NCBI RefSeq assembly: GCF_000717715.1
Contig: NZ_JOAI01000004.1
Coordinates: 124,001-188,000, forward strand
Reading direction: 5' to 3'
Length of the DNA: 64,000 nucleotides
Origin: Streptomyces sp. NRRL B-24484
GTDB lineage: Bacteria > Actinomycetota > Actinomycetes > Streptomycetales > Streptomycetaceae
Under the pieces are notes generated by a model. That model did not search any database. It worked only from the letters and a program-made list of their open reading frames with translations, and was not told the origin of the DNA. Positions 43,264 through 51,814 of the stretch are shown here, piece after piece (the stretch's first letter is position 1; each line of letters opens with the position of its first letter). The position numbers were made by a program, and so were the translations under genes.

Positions 43264-44181
43264 ATGGCGTCACCGTCCGCCGCCCGCCCCGCCCGGCGCC
43301 TCGCGCCGTACGCCTTCCTCACCCCGGCCGTCGCACTGTTCGCGCTGTTCTTCGCGCTGCCGATCGGCTACGCCCTCCACCTGAGCTTCCGCGCCGTCCG
43401 GGTCAAGGGCCTCGGCCTCGGCTCGCACGCCCGCACCGAGGTCTGGGCCGGCCTGTCCAACTACACCTCGGCGCTGACCGATCCGGAGCTGCTCGCCGGC
43501 TCCGGCCGCACCCTGCTGTACGGCGCCCTGCTGGTGCCCGCCATGCTCGGCGCGGCCCTGCTGTTCGCCCTGCTGCTGGACACCCCGCGGGTGCGGCTCG
43601 GGTCCTTCTCCCGCCTCGCGATCTTCCTGCCGTACGCGGTGCCGGGCATCGTCGCCTCGCTGCTGTGGGGCTTCCTCTACCTGCCGACCGTCAGCCCCGG
43701 CTACTTCCTGCTGGAGAAGGCCGGCATCGGCGGCCCGGACCTGCTGCACGGCAACGGCCTGTTCGTGGCCCTCGCCAACATCGCGGTCTGGGGCGGCACC
43801 GGCTTCAACATGATCGTCATCTACACCTCGCTGCGGGCGATCCCCGCGGAGCTGTACGAGGCGGCCCGGCTGGACGGCGCCTCCGAGCTGCAGATCGCCC
43901 TGCGGGTGAAGATCCCGATGGTGGCGCCCTCGCTGGTGCTCACCTTCTTCTTCTCGATGATCGCCACCCTGCAGGTGTTCAGCGAGCCGATGACCCTCAA
44001 GCCGCTCACCAACTCGATGAGTTCCACCTGGAGCCCGCTGATGAAGGTCTACCGCGACGCCTTCGTGGTGGGCGACATCCACTCCGCCGCCGCCACCTCG
44101 ACGATCGTCGCCGTGGCGACCCTCGTCCTGTCGTTCGGCTTCCTCACCCTGGTCAACAAGCGCTCCACGGGGGGCAACTGA
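43264..44181 (+). CDS. Sugar ABC transporter permease (MalF-like)
   Basis: A 305-residue inner-membrane subunit with six hydrophobic helices, the first at PYAFLTPAVALFALFFALPIG. The ATPase-coupling EAA loop is EAARLDGASELQIALRVKIP. A third helix pair near LPYAVPGIVASLLWGFLY is typical of CUT1 permeases. It starts at ATG 43264, 86 bp after the binding-protein gene. No ATPase gene is nearby; streptomycete CUT1 systems usually share MsiK. Confidence 0.93.
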   Translation: MASPSAARPARRLAPYAFLTPAVALFALFFALPIGYALHLSFRAVRVKGLGLGSHARTEVWAGLSNYTSALTDPELLAGSGRTLLYGALLVPAMLGAALLFALLLDTPRVRLGSFSRLAIFLPYAVPGIVASLLWGFLYLPTVSPGYFLLEKAGIGGPDLLHGNGLFVALANIAVWGGTGFNMIVIYTSLRAIPAELYEAARLDGASELQIALRVKIPMVAPSLVLTFFFSMIATLQVFSEPMTLKPLTNSMSSTWSPLMKVYRDAFVVGDIHSAAATSTIVAVATLVLSFGFLTLVNKRSTGGN

Positions 44182-44183
44182 CG

Positions 44184-45092
44184 ATGAGCACCACTTTGGC
44201 CGAAGGCCGCCGCACCGCTCCCGCCGCCGGGAGGACACCGGGCGACCGCACCGCCCCGCCGCGCCGCCGCCCCGCCTGGGGGCCGACCCTGGTGCTGCTG
44301 CTCGGCGCCGTGTACTGCCTGATCCCGATCCTCTGGGTGGTGATGGCGGCCACCAAGGGCAGCGACGAGCTGTTCACCACCTTCACCCTCTCCCCCGGCA
44401 GCGGCCTGGTCGGCAACCTCACCGACCTGTCGCACTACCGCGACGGCGTCTACTGGCAGTGGATGGCCAACTCCGCCCTGTACGCGGGTGCCGGCGCCCT
44501 GCTGTCCGCGGCCGTCTCCGGCACCGCCGGCTACGCGCTCGCCAAGTACCGCTTCCGGGGCCGCGCCACCGTCTTCAACGTGCTGCTGGCCGGCGTGCTG
44601 ATGCCGCCGATCACCCTCGCCGTGCCGCAGTACCTGCTGATGGCGAAGGCCGGCCTGGCGGACAGCTACTGGTCGGTGCTGCTGCCGAGCATCCTCAGCC
44701 CGTACGGCATCTACCTGGCCCGGATCTACGCGGCCGCGGCGATCCCGGACGAGGTCGTCGAGGCGGCCCGGGTCGACGGCGCGAAGGAGTGGCGGCTGTT
44801 CCGCAGCGTGGCGCTGCCGATGATGGTGCCCGGCCTGGTCACCGTCTTCCTGTTCCAGTTCGTGGCGATCTGGAACAACTTCCTGCTGCCGTACATCATG
44901 CTCGGCGACGACCGGAAGTTCCCCGTCACCGTCGGCCTGTACTCGCTGCTGCAGCAGGGTGCCAACGCGCCCGCCCTGTACACCCTGGTGGTGACGGGTG
45001 CGCTGCTGTCGATCCTGCCGCTGATCGCGCTCTTCCTGGGACTCCAGCGCTACTGGCGCATCGATCTGCTCTCGGGGGCCGTAAAGTCCTGA
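44184..45092 (+). CDS. Sugar ABC transporter permease (MalG-like)
   Basis: A 302-residue second permease of the same transporter, beginning 2 bp after the first one's stop. Helices run from PTLVLLLGAVYCLIPILWVVM to LSILPLIALFLGL. The EAA loop is EAARVDGAKEWRLFRSVALP. Together with the MalF-like subunit it forms the channel through which the sugar passes. Confidence 0.93.
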   Translation: MSTTLAEGRRTAPAAGRTPGDRTAPPRRRPAWGPTLVLLLGAVYCLIPILWVVMAATKGSDELFTTFTLSPGSGLVGNLTDLSHYRDGVYWQWMANSALYAGAGALLSAAVSGTAGYALAKYRFRGRATVFNVLLAGVLMPPITLAVPQYLLMAKAGLADSYWSVLLPSILSPYGIYLARIYAAAAIPDEVVEAARVDGAKEWRLFRSVALPMMVPGLVTVFLFQFVAIWNNFLLPYIMLGDDRKFPVTVGLYSLLQQGANAPALYTLVVTGALLSILPLIALFLGLQRYWRIDLLSGAVKS

Positions 45093-45175
45093 CCGTCCGC
45101 CAGTCCGCCCGTCCACGCCCGCCGGCCCCACCGAGGAGGCCGGCGCCCGGCCCCTGCAAGGAAGCACCCAGCACC

Positions 45176-46222
45176 ATGACGGAACCAGAGACCCAGGGCC
45201 GCTCGGCCGGCAAGCCCCGCCGGCCGCCGACCATCCACGACGTCGCCGCGGTCGCCGGTGTCTCGCGCGGCACCGTCTCCCGGGTGCTGCAGGGCGGCCA
45301 CAACGTCAGCCCGGCCTCCCGGGAGGCCGTGGAGGCGGCGATCGACGAGCTCGGGTACGTGGTGAACCGCGCCGCCCGCAGCCTGGTGACGCAGCGCTCC
45401 GGTTCCGTGGCCTTCCTGCTCACCGAACCGCAGGAGCGCTTCTTCGAGGACCCGAACTTCACCACGCTGCTGCGCGGCTGCACCCAGGCGCTGGCCGCGC
45501 ACGACATCCCGCTGCTGCTGATGACCGCCGGCGACGAGGCGGAACGCCGCCGGGTGACCCGCTACCTGGCCGCGGGGCACGTGGACGGCGTGCTGCTGGT
45601 CTCCTCGCACCGCGGCAACCCGATGATCGAGCACCTGCGGGAGGCGGGCATCCCGATGGTCTGCTGCGGCAAGCCGCTCGGCCAGCGCGGCCGGGTCAGC
45701 TACGTCGCGGCGGACGACCGCGAGGGCGCCAAGGACATGGTCCGCCACCTCGCCGGGTCCGGGCGCACCCGGATCGCCACCGTCGCCGGACCGCAGGACA
45801 CTCCCGGCGGCGTGGAGCGGCTGCTCGGCTACCGGGAGGTCCTCGACGAGTACGGCATCGGCTACGACGAGCGCCTGGTGGCGTACGGGGACTACAGCCG
45901 GGCCGGCGGCGAGGCGGCCGCGGCCGAACTGCTGGCCGCCGCACCCGACCTGGACGCGCTGTTCGTCGCCTCCGACCTGATGGCCGACGGCGCGCTGACC
46001 GCCCTCGACCGGGCCGGCCGGTCGGTGCCCGGGGACGTCGCCGTGGGCGGCTTCGACGACTCCCCCACCGCACTGACCACCCGTCCCCCGCTCACCACCG
46101 TCCGCCAGCCCTGGGACCGGATCAGCAACGAGATGGTCCGCCTGCTGCTCGCCCAGATCGCCGGCGAGACCGCACCGACCGTGATCCTCCCCACCGAACT
46201 GGTGGTCCGCGACTCGGCGTAG
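45176..46222 (+). CDS. LacI-family transcriptional repressor of the galactoside module
   Basis: A 348-residue regulator. The HTH is TIHDVAAVAGVSRGTVSRVL, followed by the hinge helix (NRAARSLVTQRSG). The effector domain is periplasmic-binding-protein-like. The start is ATG 45176, as the last gene of the ABC operon. The two CTGTGAACGT-type operators in the beta-galactosidase/ABC gap are its likely targets, and a galactoside or breakdown product its inducer. Confidence 0.94.
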   Translation: MTEPETQGRSAGKPRRPPTIHDVAAVAGVSRGTVSRVLQGGHNVSPASREAVEAAIDELGYVVNRAARSLVTQRSGSVAFLLTEPQERFFEDPNFTTLLRGCTQALAAHDIPLLLMTAGDEAERRRVTRYLAAGHVDGVLLVSSHRGNPMIEHLREAGIPMVCCGKPLGQRGRVSYVAADDREGAKDMVRHLAGSGRTRIATVAGPQDTPGGVERLLGYREVLDEYGIGYDERLVAYGDYSRAGGEAAAAELLAAAPDLDALFVASDLMADGALTALDRAGRSVPGDVAVGGFDDSPTALTTRPPLTTVRQPWDRISNEMVRLLLAQIAGETAPTVILPTELVVRDSA

Positions 46223-46362
46223 GAACCGTCCTCGGAGCGCGCTCGGATGGTCGATCCGGCGGCGCGTGGGAGCACCTCCCGCCCCTCCGTGCCGTCCGTG
46301 GGCCTTCGAAGGCACGTCCCCGGACCTGCAGCCCGGGGCAGCGGCCGGCGGGCCGGGCCGGG

Positions 46363-46737
46363 TCAGAAGGCCTGGGGGCCGAAGCGTCCCCAGGCCACCG
46401 CGGCGGCCAGCACCAGCAGCACCAGGTTGACGGCGATGCCCGGGTACTCCTTGCGGCGTGCGTGGACGGCGGCAGCGCCCACCATGGTCAGCGCCAGGCC
46501 GAGGGCCGCCCAGGCGGTGAGGACGGGGGCGACGCCGAGGGCGGCGGGCAGCACCAGTCCGAGGCCGCCGAGCACCTCGGCGGCGCCTATCGCCTTGACC
46601 GCGCCCGCGGGCCAGTCCCCCGCCCAGGCCATGCCCGCGGCGACGAGCTTCTCCCTCGGCTGGGCCGTCTTCATCGCGCCGGCGGCGACGAAGGCGGCGG
46701 CGAGCAGGATCGCAATGATCCACAGGGCGGTGTTCAT
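46363..46737 (-). CDS. DoxX-family membrane protein
   Basis: A 124-residue protein with four hydrophobic helices. The DoxX pattern is AAAFVAAGAMKTAQPREKL, then VKAIGAAEVLGGLGLVLPAAL. The family is linked to redox or thiosulfate functions, but its role in actinomycetes is unclear. It is divergent from a MarR gene with two dyads between them. Confidence 0.88.
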   Translation of the reverse strand: MNTALWIIAILLAAAFVAAGAMKTAQPREKLVAAGMAWAGDWPAGAVKAIGAAEVLGGLGLVLPAALGVAPVLTAWAALGLALTMVGAAAVHARRKEYPGIAVNLVLLVLAAAVAWGRFGPQAF

Positions 46738-46760
46738 TCGGGTCTCCTCCGACGCATGAC

Positions 46761-46808
46761 TTGAACCTTCAACCAGAAGATAGGGAGGATTTACTTGAAG
46801 AGTCAAGT
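46761..46808. promoter_or_regulatory. Two dyads, probable MarR operators
   Basis: TTGAA-CC-TTCAA (46761-46772) and ACTTGA-AGAG-TCAAGT (46793-46808) lie in the DoxX/MarR gap. They share the CTTGAA half-site. Confidence 0.7.
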
Positions 46809-46881
46809 GATCCGCAGAGTGCGGCCGGAGGTCGGAGGCGGTCTCCCCGGGGCCGCTCCGCACCACGCTAGGGTGGTGGCC

Positions 46882-47373
46882 ATGGACGCAGAGGAGCCGC
46901 GCTGGCTGAGCGAGGAGGAGAAGGAGTCCTGGCTCGCCCTGGGCAGCATGCTGATCCGGCTGCCCGCCGCGCTGGACGCCCAGCTCCAACGGGACGCGGG
47001 CATCAGCCACTTCGAGTACCAGGTGATGGCCGGCCTCTCCATGTCGCCCGAGCACACCCTGCGGATGAGCGAACTCGCCGTGCTCGCCGACGGTTCGCTC
47101 TCCCGCCTCTCGCACGTCGTCAAGCGCCTGGAGCAGCGCGGCTGGGTCCGCCGCACCCCCGACCCCGAGGACGGCCGCTACACCCTGGCCGTCCTCACCG
47201 CGGACGGCTGGGACAAGGTGGTGGCCAGCGCCCCCGGCCATGTCGCCGAGGTCCGCCGCCTGGTCTTCGACCCGCTCACCAGGACCCAGCAGCGCCAGCT
47301 CCGCGAGATCGGACGCCGCGTCACCACCGCCATCGACCCGACCGGCAGCTGCCCCGGGCCCGCACCGCTCTGA
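46882..47373 (+). CDS. MarR-family transcriptional regulator
   Basis: A 163-residue regulator starting at ATG 46882. TAGGGT ends 7 nt before it, so the transcript is probably leaderless. The HTH is LRMSELAVLADGSLSRLSHVVKRL and the wing RTPDPEDGRYTLAVLTADG. The dyads between it and the DoxX gene are the likely targets, making a one-regulator, one-target switch. Confidence 0.92.
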   Translation: MDAEEPRWLSEEEKESWLALGSMLIRLPAALDAQLQRDAGISHFEYQVMAGLSMSPEHTLRMSELAVLADGSLSRLSHVVKRLEQRGWVRRTPDPEDGRYTLAVLTADGWDKVVASAPGHVAEVRRLVFDPLTRTQQRQLREIGRRVTTAIDPTGSCPGPAPL

Positions 47374-47473
47374 CGTCCCGCCACAGGGCCGCGCCGCGGC
47401 GCGAAGTCCGCGGCGCGGCAGCCGACTTCACCGGACGGGCGGGTACGAGCCGGCCCGTGCGGCCCCGCTGCAC

Positions 47474-48367
47474 TCAGTCCAGCAGGTCGTCGACGGTGGT
47501 GCCGGGCGGCAGCGGCAGCAGCCCCTTGGCCGCGAAGCCGCGCAGGACGGTCTCCCATCCCGGGTGGTCCGCGAGCAAGGCGTGCAGTTCGTCGGTTGCG
47601 GCGGCGGCCTCGCCGCGGGCCATCAGCGCGCCGGCCCGCAGGAAGCGCAGGCCCTGTTCGCCGGGCAGCGCGGCGAGGGCGGTGTCGACCTCCCGGAGGG
47701 CACCGTCCGCGTCGCCGCCGTACAGCGCCTCCACGGCCCGGTCGAAGCCGCGGTAGGCGTCGGCGGCGGTGAGCAGCCGCGCGAGGTCGCCGAGCGGGTC
47801 GGTGGAGCGGTCCGTCCGCAGGTCGACGAGTCGGCCCTGCCACGGCTCGCCCCGGGTGCCGGCGACCACGAGCAGGGCGGCGGACATCCGGCCGCGGGCG
47901 TCGCCGCCGGCCGCCTCGGCGGCGCGCAGCGCGGTGAGCAGGCGGTGCGGGAAGGGTCCGCGGGCGGCGGTGTAGGCCTCGGCCATGGCGGGCCAGACCC
48001 GGTCGGTGGCGGCCGTGTTGGCCTGCACGGCGCAGCCGTCCTCGACGAGGTGGCCCGCGTGGTCGACGCAGAGGGCGCCGGTGCGGGCGGCGAGGGTTCC
48101 GTCGGCGGCGACGAGGGCGATCTGGCGCATCTCGGCGGCCGGGTCGGTGGCCACGGCATCGGCGAGCGTGTCGGGGGCGGACATGCCGGCGGCGAGCCCG
48201 TCGAGGCAGCGGGGGCCGTGGGCGGTCTCGGTGAAGCCCTGGGTGGCGACCGCTCCGACGCCGGGCCGGGCCCAGGGGACGAGCGCGCCGACGGCGAGCG
48301 CCGCGGACTGGACGGCGACGCCGAGCGCCCCGGTCTCCGGGTCGCGCGCCACGATCGAGTACGTCAT
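47474..48367 (-). CDS. DUF1028 Ntn-hydrolase-fold protein
   Basis: A 297-residue protein. The N-terminus MTYSIVARDPETGALGVAVQS and the later GVGAVATQGFTE stretch are diagnostic of DUF1028, which has an Ntn-hydrolase-like fold. The C-terminal 70 residues look like short TPR-type helices (GALREVDTALAALPGEQGLRF). The activity of the family is unknown in actinomycetes. The gene is divergent from a MarR regulator. Confidence 0.88.
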   Translation of the reverse strand: MTYSIVARDPETGALGVAVQSAALAVGALVPWARPGVGAVATQGFTETAHGPRCLDGLAAGMSAPDTLADAVATDPAAEMRQIALVAADGTLAARTGALCVDHAGHLVEDGCAVQANTAATDRVWPAMAEAYTAARGPFPHRLLTALRAAEAAGGDARGRMSAALLVVAGTRGEPWQGRLVDLRTDRSTDPLGDLARLLTAADAYRGFDRAVEALYGGDADGALREVDTALAALPGEQGLRFLRAGALMARGEAAAATDELHALLADHPGWETVLRGFAAKGLLPLPPGTTVDDLLD

Positions 48368-48471
48368 TGCGGCCTCCCGCCCCCGGGTTGCGCCCACCGC
48401 TCAGATCCTCCGCCTTCCGGCGCGAACCCACCAGCGGGCCCTCCGTCCGGCCCGCTCCGACATTAGGGTAT

Positions 48472-48488
48472 TGCTTCATGATGAAGCA
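48472..48488. promoter_or_regulatory. Dyad over the MarR start codon
   Basis: Perfect 8-bp arms TGCTTCAT and ATGAAGCA around one G. The start codon ATG 48478 is inside it, and a TAGGGT -10 box lies at 48464-48469. Confidence 0.75.
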
Positions 48489-49056
48489 CGTACACAATTC
48501 GAGGGAGCTGTCGGCCGGTGCCGACGGCCGGTTCTACGACCCGGGGGTCCGGGCCGCGATGGCGGCCTTCGCCCCGGACGGCGACACCCTGGCGCTGGAG
48601 GCTGCGGCGGCGCTGCGGTCGGCCACCCAGGCGGTGGACCGCCTGCGGGCGCTGGGCGCGGGCGGCCGCGGGCTGAGCACGGGAGGGCTGGACGTCCTCG
48701 TCCGGCTGGCCGCGGCGGACGAGGAGGGGCTGACGGTCGGCGAGCTCGCCCGGTCCGGCGGGGTCAGTTCGCGCAACGTCACGGGCCTGGTCGACACCCT
48801 GGAGGGCGACGGGCTGGTGCAGCGCGTACGGGACACGGCGGACCGCCGGTCGGTGCGGGTGGTCGTGACGGACGACGGCCGGGCCTGGCTGACGTCCTTC
48901 CGGGAGCCGACCCGCCGCGCCATGGCCGCGGTCTTCCGGGGCTTCACGCCCGAGGACCTCACCGCCTTCCGGCACCTGTGCCTGCGCCTGGTGGACAACC
49001 AGCGCCTCCTGGAGGAGCACCTGGCGGGCCGGCCCGCCGCGCCGCCGACCCCCTGA
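48478..49056 (+). CDS. MarR-family transcriptional regulator
   Basis: A 192-residue regulator. The HTH is LTVGELARSGGVSSRNVTGLVDTL and the wing RVRDTADRRSVRVVVTDDG. Two adjacent ATGs (48478 and 48481) both lie inside a perfect dyad, so bound protein would block its own, probably leaderless, transcript. The divergent DUF1028 gene begins 110 bp away and may be a second target. Confidence 0.92.
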   Translation: MMKHVHNSRELSAGADGRFYDPGVRAAMAAFAPDGDTLALEAAAALRSATQAVDRLRALGAGGRGLSTGGLDVLVRLAAADEEGLTVGELARSGGVSSRNVTGLVDTLEGDGLVQRVRDTADRRSVRVVVTDDGRAWLTSFREPTRRAMAAVFRGFTPEDLTAFRHLCLRLVDNQRLLEEHLAGRPAAPPTP

Positions 49057-49061
49057 GGCGT

Positions 49062-49155
49062 CCGGAACGGCGCACTGCGGATGCGGGCCCGACCGCACCG
49101 GGGCTCGGCCCTCCCCCGGCCTCCGGCCGGGAGACGGCGCCACCCGCACCTCGCG
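49062..49155 (+). repeat. Diverged copy D of the dispersed intergenic repeat
   Basis: It shares ACTGC..GGATGCGGGCC and the CTCCCCCGGCCTCCGGCCGG block with the full copies, but other parts have drifted. The 145-bp gap 49057-49201 holds nothing else that I can support. Confidence 0.4.
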
Positions 49156-49201
49156 CGACCACCCATGACCTCGGAGACACCCCAGGAGGGGGGTGCGGGG
49201 G

Positions 49202-49876
49202 TCAGGAGGCCAGCGAGCGGGCGAGGCGGAAGCCCACGTCGTCGACGGCGAAGGTGGGGTGGCTGCGGCGCCGGGCGGAGGCGCGGCAGCTCCAGTGCTC
49301 GTCGAACCAGCCGCCGCCGCGCAGCACCCGGTAGCTGCCGTAGACCTCGGCGTCGTAGACGTCCCAGCACCAGTCCCAGACGTTGCCGAGCATGTCGTGG
49401 AAGCCCCAGGCGTTGGGCCGCTTGCCACCCACCTCGTGCAGGCGCTCCCCCGAGTTGCCGCGGTACCAGGCGATCTCGTCCAGCGGCCCGTAGTGCGGGC
49501 CGTCGGTGCCGGCCCGGCAGGCGTGCTCCCACTCGGCCTCGGTCGGCAGCCGGTAGCCGTCGGCGGAGGCGTCCGGGTCGATGCCCTCGCCGTCCCCGTC
49601 CAGCCGGTAGGCGGGCCGCAGCCCCTCGCGGACGGAGAGCGCGTTGCAGAACCGGACGGCGTCCCACCAGGAGACGCCCTCGACGGGCAGCCGGTCGCCG
49701 CCGCCCGTCCTCGGCTCCGCTCCGGTGACCTCGGCGTAGAGGGCCCGGGTGACGGGCACGTCGGCGAGCTGGTACGGCGCCGGCCGGACGCTCCAACTGC
49801 GTTGCGTGCGCCGGTCGGTGAGCACGACCTCACCGGCCGGGACAGTGATCATCGTGGCGTGCGCACCGAGGTCCAT
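49202..49876 (-). CDS. SUMF1/EgtB-type formylglycine-generating enzyme family protein
   Basis: A 224-residue protein of the FGE-sulfatase fold. Typical blocks are PVEGVSWWDAVRFCNALS, YRLPTEAEWEHACRAG, GFHDMLGNVWDWCWDVY and the C-terminal RVLRGGGWFD...VGFRLARS. No sulfatase is adjacent, so it may modify or bind something else. The start chosen is ATG 49876, with TAGGAT 8 nt upstream. Confidence 0.88.
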   Translation of the reverse strand: MDLGAHATMITVPAGEVVLTDRRTQRSWSVRPAPYQLADVPVTRALYAEVTGAEPRTGGGDRLPVEGVSWWDAVRFCNALSVREGLRPAYRLDGDGEGIDPDASADGYRLPTEAEWEHACRAGTDGPHYGPLDEIAWYRGNSGERLHEVGGKRPNAWGFHDMLGNVWDWCWDVYDAEVYGSYRVLRGGGWFDEHWSCRASARRRSHPTFAVDDVGFRLARSLAS

Positions 49877-49928
49877 GATCGCCCATCCTACGGCCGCAGG
49901 ACCCGTTCGGCGGGGGTTCGCGGACATG

Positions 49929-49964
49929 CCGAGGGCCCGGCAGGGGTGCCTGCCGGGCCCTCGG
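49929..49964 (-). terminator. Terminator of the tRNA gene
   Basis: A perfect 16-bp stem (CCGAGGGCCCGGCAGG against CCTGCCGGGCCCTCGG) with a 4-nt loop, just downstream of the tRNA 3' end on the minus strand. Confidence 0.88.
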
Positions 49965-49967
49965 GAA

Positions 49968-50044
49968 TGGTGGCCGGAGTCGGATTCGAACCGACGACCT
50001 CTGGGTTATGAGCCCAGCGAGCTACCGAGCTGCTCCATCCGGCG
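49968..50044 (-). tRNA. Initiator tRNA-Met (CAT)
   Basis: A 77-nt cloverleaf on the minus strand with the 3' CCA encoded. The anticodon loop is CTCATAA. Two initiator marks are visible: position 1 is C and does not pair with position 72 (also C), and the anticodon stem ends in three G-C pairs (GGG...CCC). The T arm is GTCGG-TTCGAAT-CCGAC. Confidence 0.93.
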
Positions 50045-50114
50045 ATGTGTGTTCACCGTACTGGCGGGCTCTGGCTGACGGGAAGTCGTTTTCCGTGCGA
50101 CGGGCGGGTGTCCG

Positions 50115-51059
50115 TCAGGGGCAGGTGACGACCTGGCCGGCCCAGGAGAGGCCGCCGCCGAAGGCGAGGAGCAGCACCCGGGCGCCGGAGGGCAGTTCGC
50201 CGCGCTCGGTCAGCTTGGAGAGGGCGAGCGGCACGGAGGCGGCCGAGGTGTTGCCCGACTCGACGACGTCCTGGGCGATCAGGACGTGCGACGGCAGGTC
50301 GAGCTGACGCACGAGGGCCTCGATGATGCGCAGGTTGGCCTGGTGGGTGACCACGCCGGTCAGCTCGGACGGCGCGATGCCGGCGCGCTCGCAGGCCTCG
50401 CGGGCGATGGCCGGCAGCTCGCCGGTGACCCAGCGGAACACCGACTGGCCCTCCTGGGCGAACCGCGGCTGCCAGTCGTCGACGAGCCGGACGGCGTTGC
50501 CGCGGGACGGGTCGGAGCCCCAGGCGACGGGGCCGATGCCGGCGGTGTCGGAGGCGCTGAGCACCGCGGCGCCGGCGCCGTCGCCGAGCAGGACGCAGGT
50601 GCTGCGGTCGGTCCAGTCGGTGACGTCGGACATCTTCTCGGCGCCGATGACCAGGGCGTGCCGGGCGGCACCGGCCCGCAGGCTGTGGTCGGCGGTGGCG
50701 AGCGCGGTGCAGAAGCCGGCGCAGCCGTTGTTGAGGTCGAAGGCGACCGCGGCGGGGATCGCCAGGCGGGCGGCGACCTGGGCGGCGGTGGAGGGGCAGC
50801 GGTCGATCGCACTGCAGGTGGCGACGGTGACCAGCCCGATGTCGGAGGGCTGCAGGCCGGCCGCGGCGAGGGCCTTCTCGGCCGCGGCGGCGGCCATGTC
50901 GGCGACGGTCTCCTCGGGGGCGGCGATCCGGCGGGTGGCGATGCCGGTGCGGCGGAGGATCCATTCGTCGCTGGTGTCGACCATCGCGGCGAGGTCGTCG
51001 TTGGTCAGGACGCGGGAGGGCTGGTAGTGCCCCAGTGCGGTGATGCGGCTTCCCTGCAT
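50115..51059 (-). CDS. Beta-ketoacyl-ACP synthase III (FabH-like)
   Basis: A 314-residue thiolase-fold enzyme that starts fatty-acid or polyketide chains by condensing an acyl-CoA with malonyl-ACP. The catalytic triad is C113 (NNGCAGF), H239 (THQANLR) and N270 (ESGNTSAAS). It lies alone, not in the fabD-fabH-acpP-fabF operon, so it is a paralogue. A TetR gene with a CCGACCGGTCGG operator is divergent and probably controls it. Confidence 0.92.
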   Translation of the reverse strand: MQGSRITALGHYQPSRVLTNDDLAAMVDTSDEWILRRTGIATRRIAAPEETVADMAAAAAEKALAAAGLQPSDIGLVTVATCSAIDRCPSTAAQVAARLAIPAAVAFDLNNGCAGFCTALATADHSLRAGAARHALVIGAEKMSDVTDWTDRSTCVLLGDGAGAAVLSASDTAGIGPVAWGSDPSRGNAVRLVDDWQPRFAQEGQSVFRWVTGELPAIAREACERAGIAPSELTGVVTHQANLRIIEALVRQLDLPSHVLIAQDVVESGNTSAASVPLALSKLTERGELPSGARVLLLAFGGGLSWAGQVVTCP

Positions 51060-51104
51060 GCCGGTCTCTCCTCGGCTCGGCGACGGTCCCCGGGAATATA
51101 GCAA

Positions 51105-51116
51105 CCGACCGGTCGG
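51105..51116. promoter_or_regulatory. TetR-type operator CCGACC-GGTCGG
   Basis: A perfect 12-bp palindrome in the FabH/TetR gap, matching the common streptomycete ACCGACCGGTCGGT type. Confidence 0.8.
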
Positions 51117-51151
51117 ACGCTAAGAGGGTGGCGGCTCGCTACGATGACGGC

Positions 51152-51784
51152 ATGAGTCCACGCAAGTCCGTCGCCGAGGCCCGAAGAACGCGGGACCGCA
51201 TCCTGGAGCACGGCATCGCGATCGCCTCCGTCGACGGGCTGGACGGGCTGACCATCGGCCGCCTCGCCACCGACCTGGGCATGAGCAAGGCCGGCGTGCT
51301 CGGCCACTTCGGCACCAAGGAGGCGCTGCAGCTGGCCGCCCTGGACGGTGCGGCGGCGATCTTCTCCCGGACGGTGTGGGCGCCCGCCGAGCACCGGCCG
51401 CCCGGCCTGGCCCGGCTGCGGGCCGTCTGCGAGGCGTGGATCACCTACCTGGAGGCGGACCGCGACACCTTCCCCGGCGGCTGCCTCTTCACCACCGCCG
51501 CCGTCGAGTTCGACGCCCGCAGCGGGCCGGTCCGCGACGCGGTCGGCCGGCTGCTGCGGGTCTGGCGCAGGCGGCTGGCCGCGGAGGTGCGGACGGCCGT
51601 CACCGAGGGCGAGCTGCCCGCCGACACCGACCCGGAACAGCTGGTCTACGAGCTGGGCGGCCTCTACCTGGCGCTGAACCAGGAACTCCAGCTCTTCGGC
51701 GCCCCCGGCGCCGCCGCACGCACCCGCCGCGGCCTCGACCGCCTCCTCGGCCCGAACGCCCCGTCCGGCCGGATCCCCCGCTAG
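51152..51784 (+). CDS. TetR-family transcriptional regulator
   Basis: A 210-residue repressor. The HTH is LTIGRLATDLGMSKAGVLGHFGTKEAL. The ligand domain has the TetR_C pattern FPGGCLFTTAAVEFDAR, shared by a group of regulators near fatty-acid or efflux genes. It starts at ATG 51152 with TACGAT 6 nt upstream (leaderless). Its likely operator overlaps the divergent FabH promoter. Confidence 0.92.
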   Translation: MSPRKSVAEARRTRDRILEHGIAIASVDGLDGLTIGRLATDLGMSKAGVLGHFGTKEALQLAALDGAAAIFSRTVWAPAEHRPPGLARLRAVCEAWITYLEADRDTFPGGCLFTTAAVEFDARSGPVRDAVGRLLRVWRRRLAAEVRTAVTEGELPADTDPEQLVYELGGLYLALNQELQLFGAPGAAARTRRGLDRLLGPNAPSGRIPR

Positions 51785-51814
51785 GGGTCTTCTCCAAGGC
51801 GACGGATTCCACAG

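Noticed and set aside
50115..51784. Fatty-acid or polyketide biosynthetic cluster around FabH
   Set aside because: A single ketosynthase III with a TetR gene; no ACP, other ketosynthases or tailoring genes nearby.
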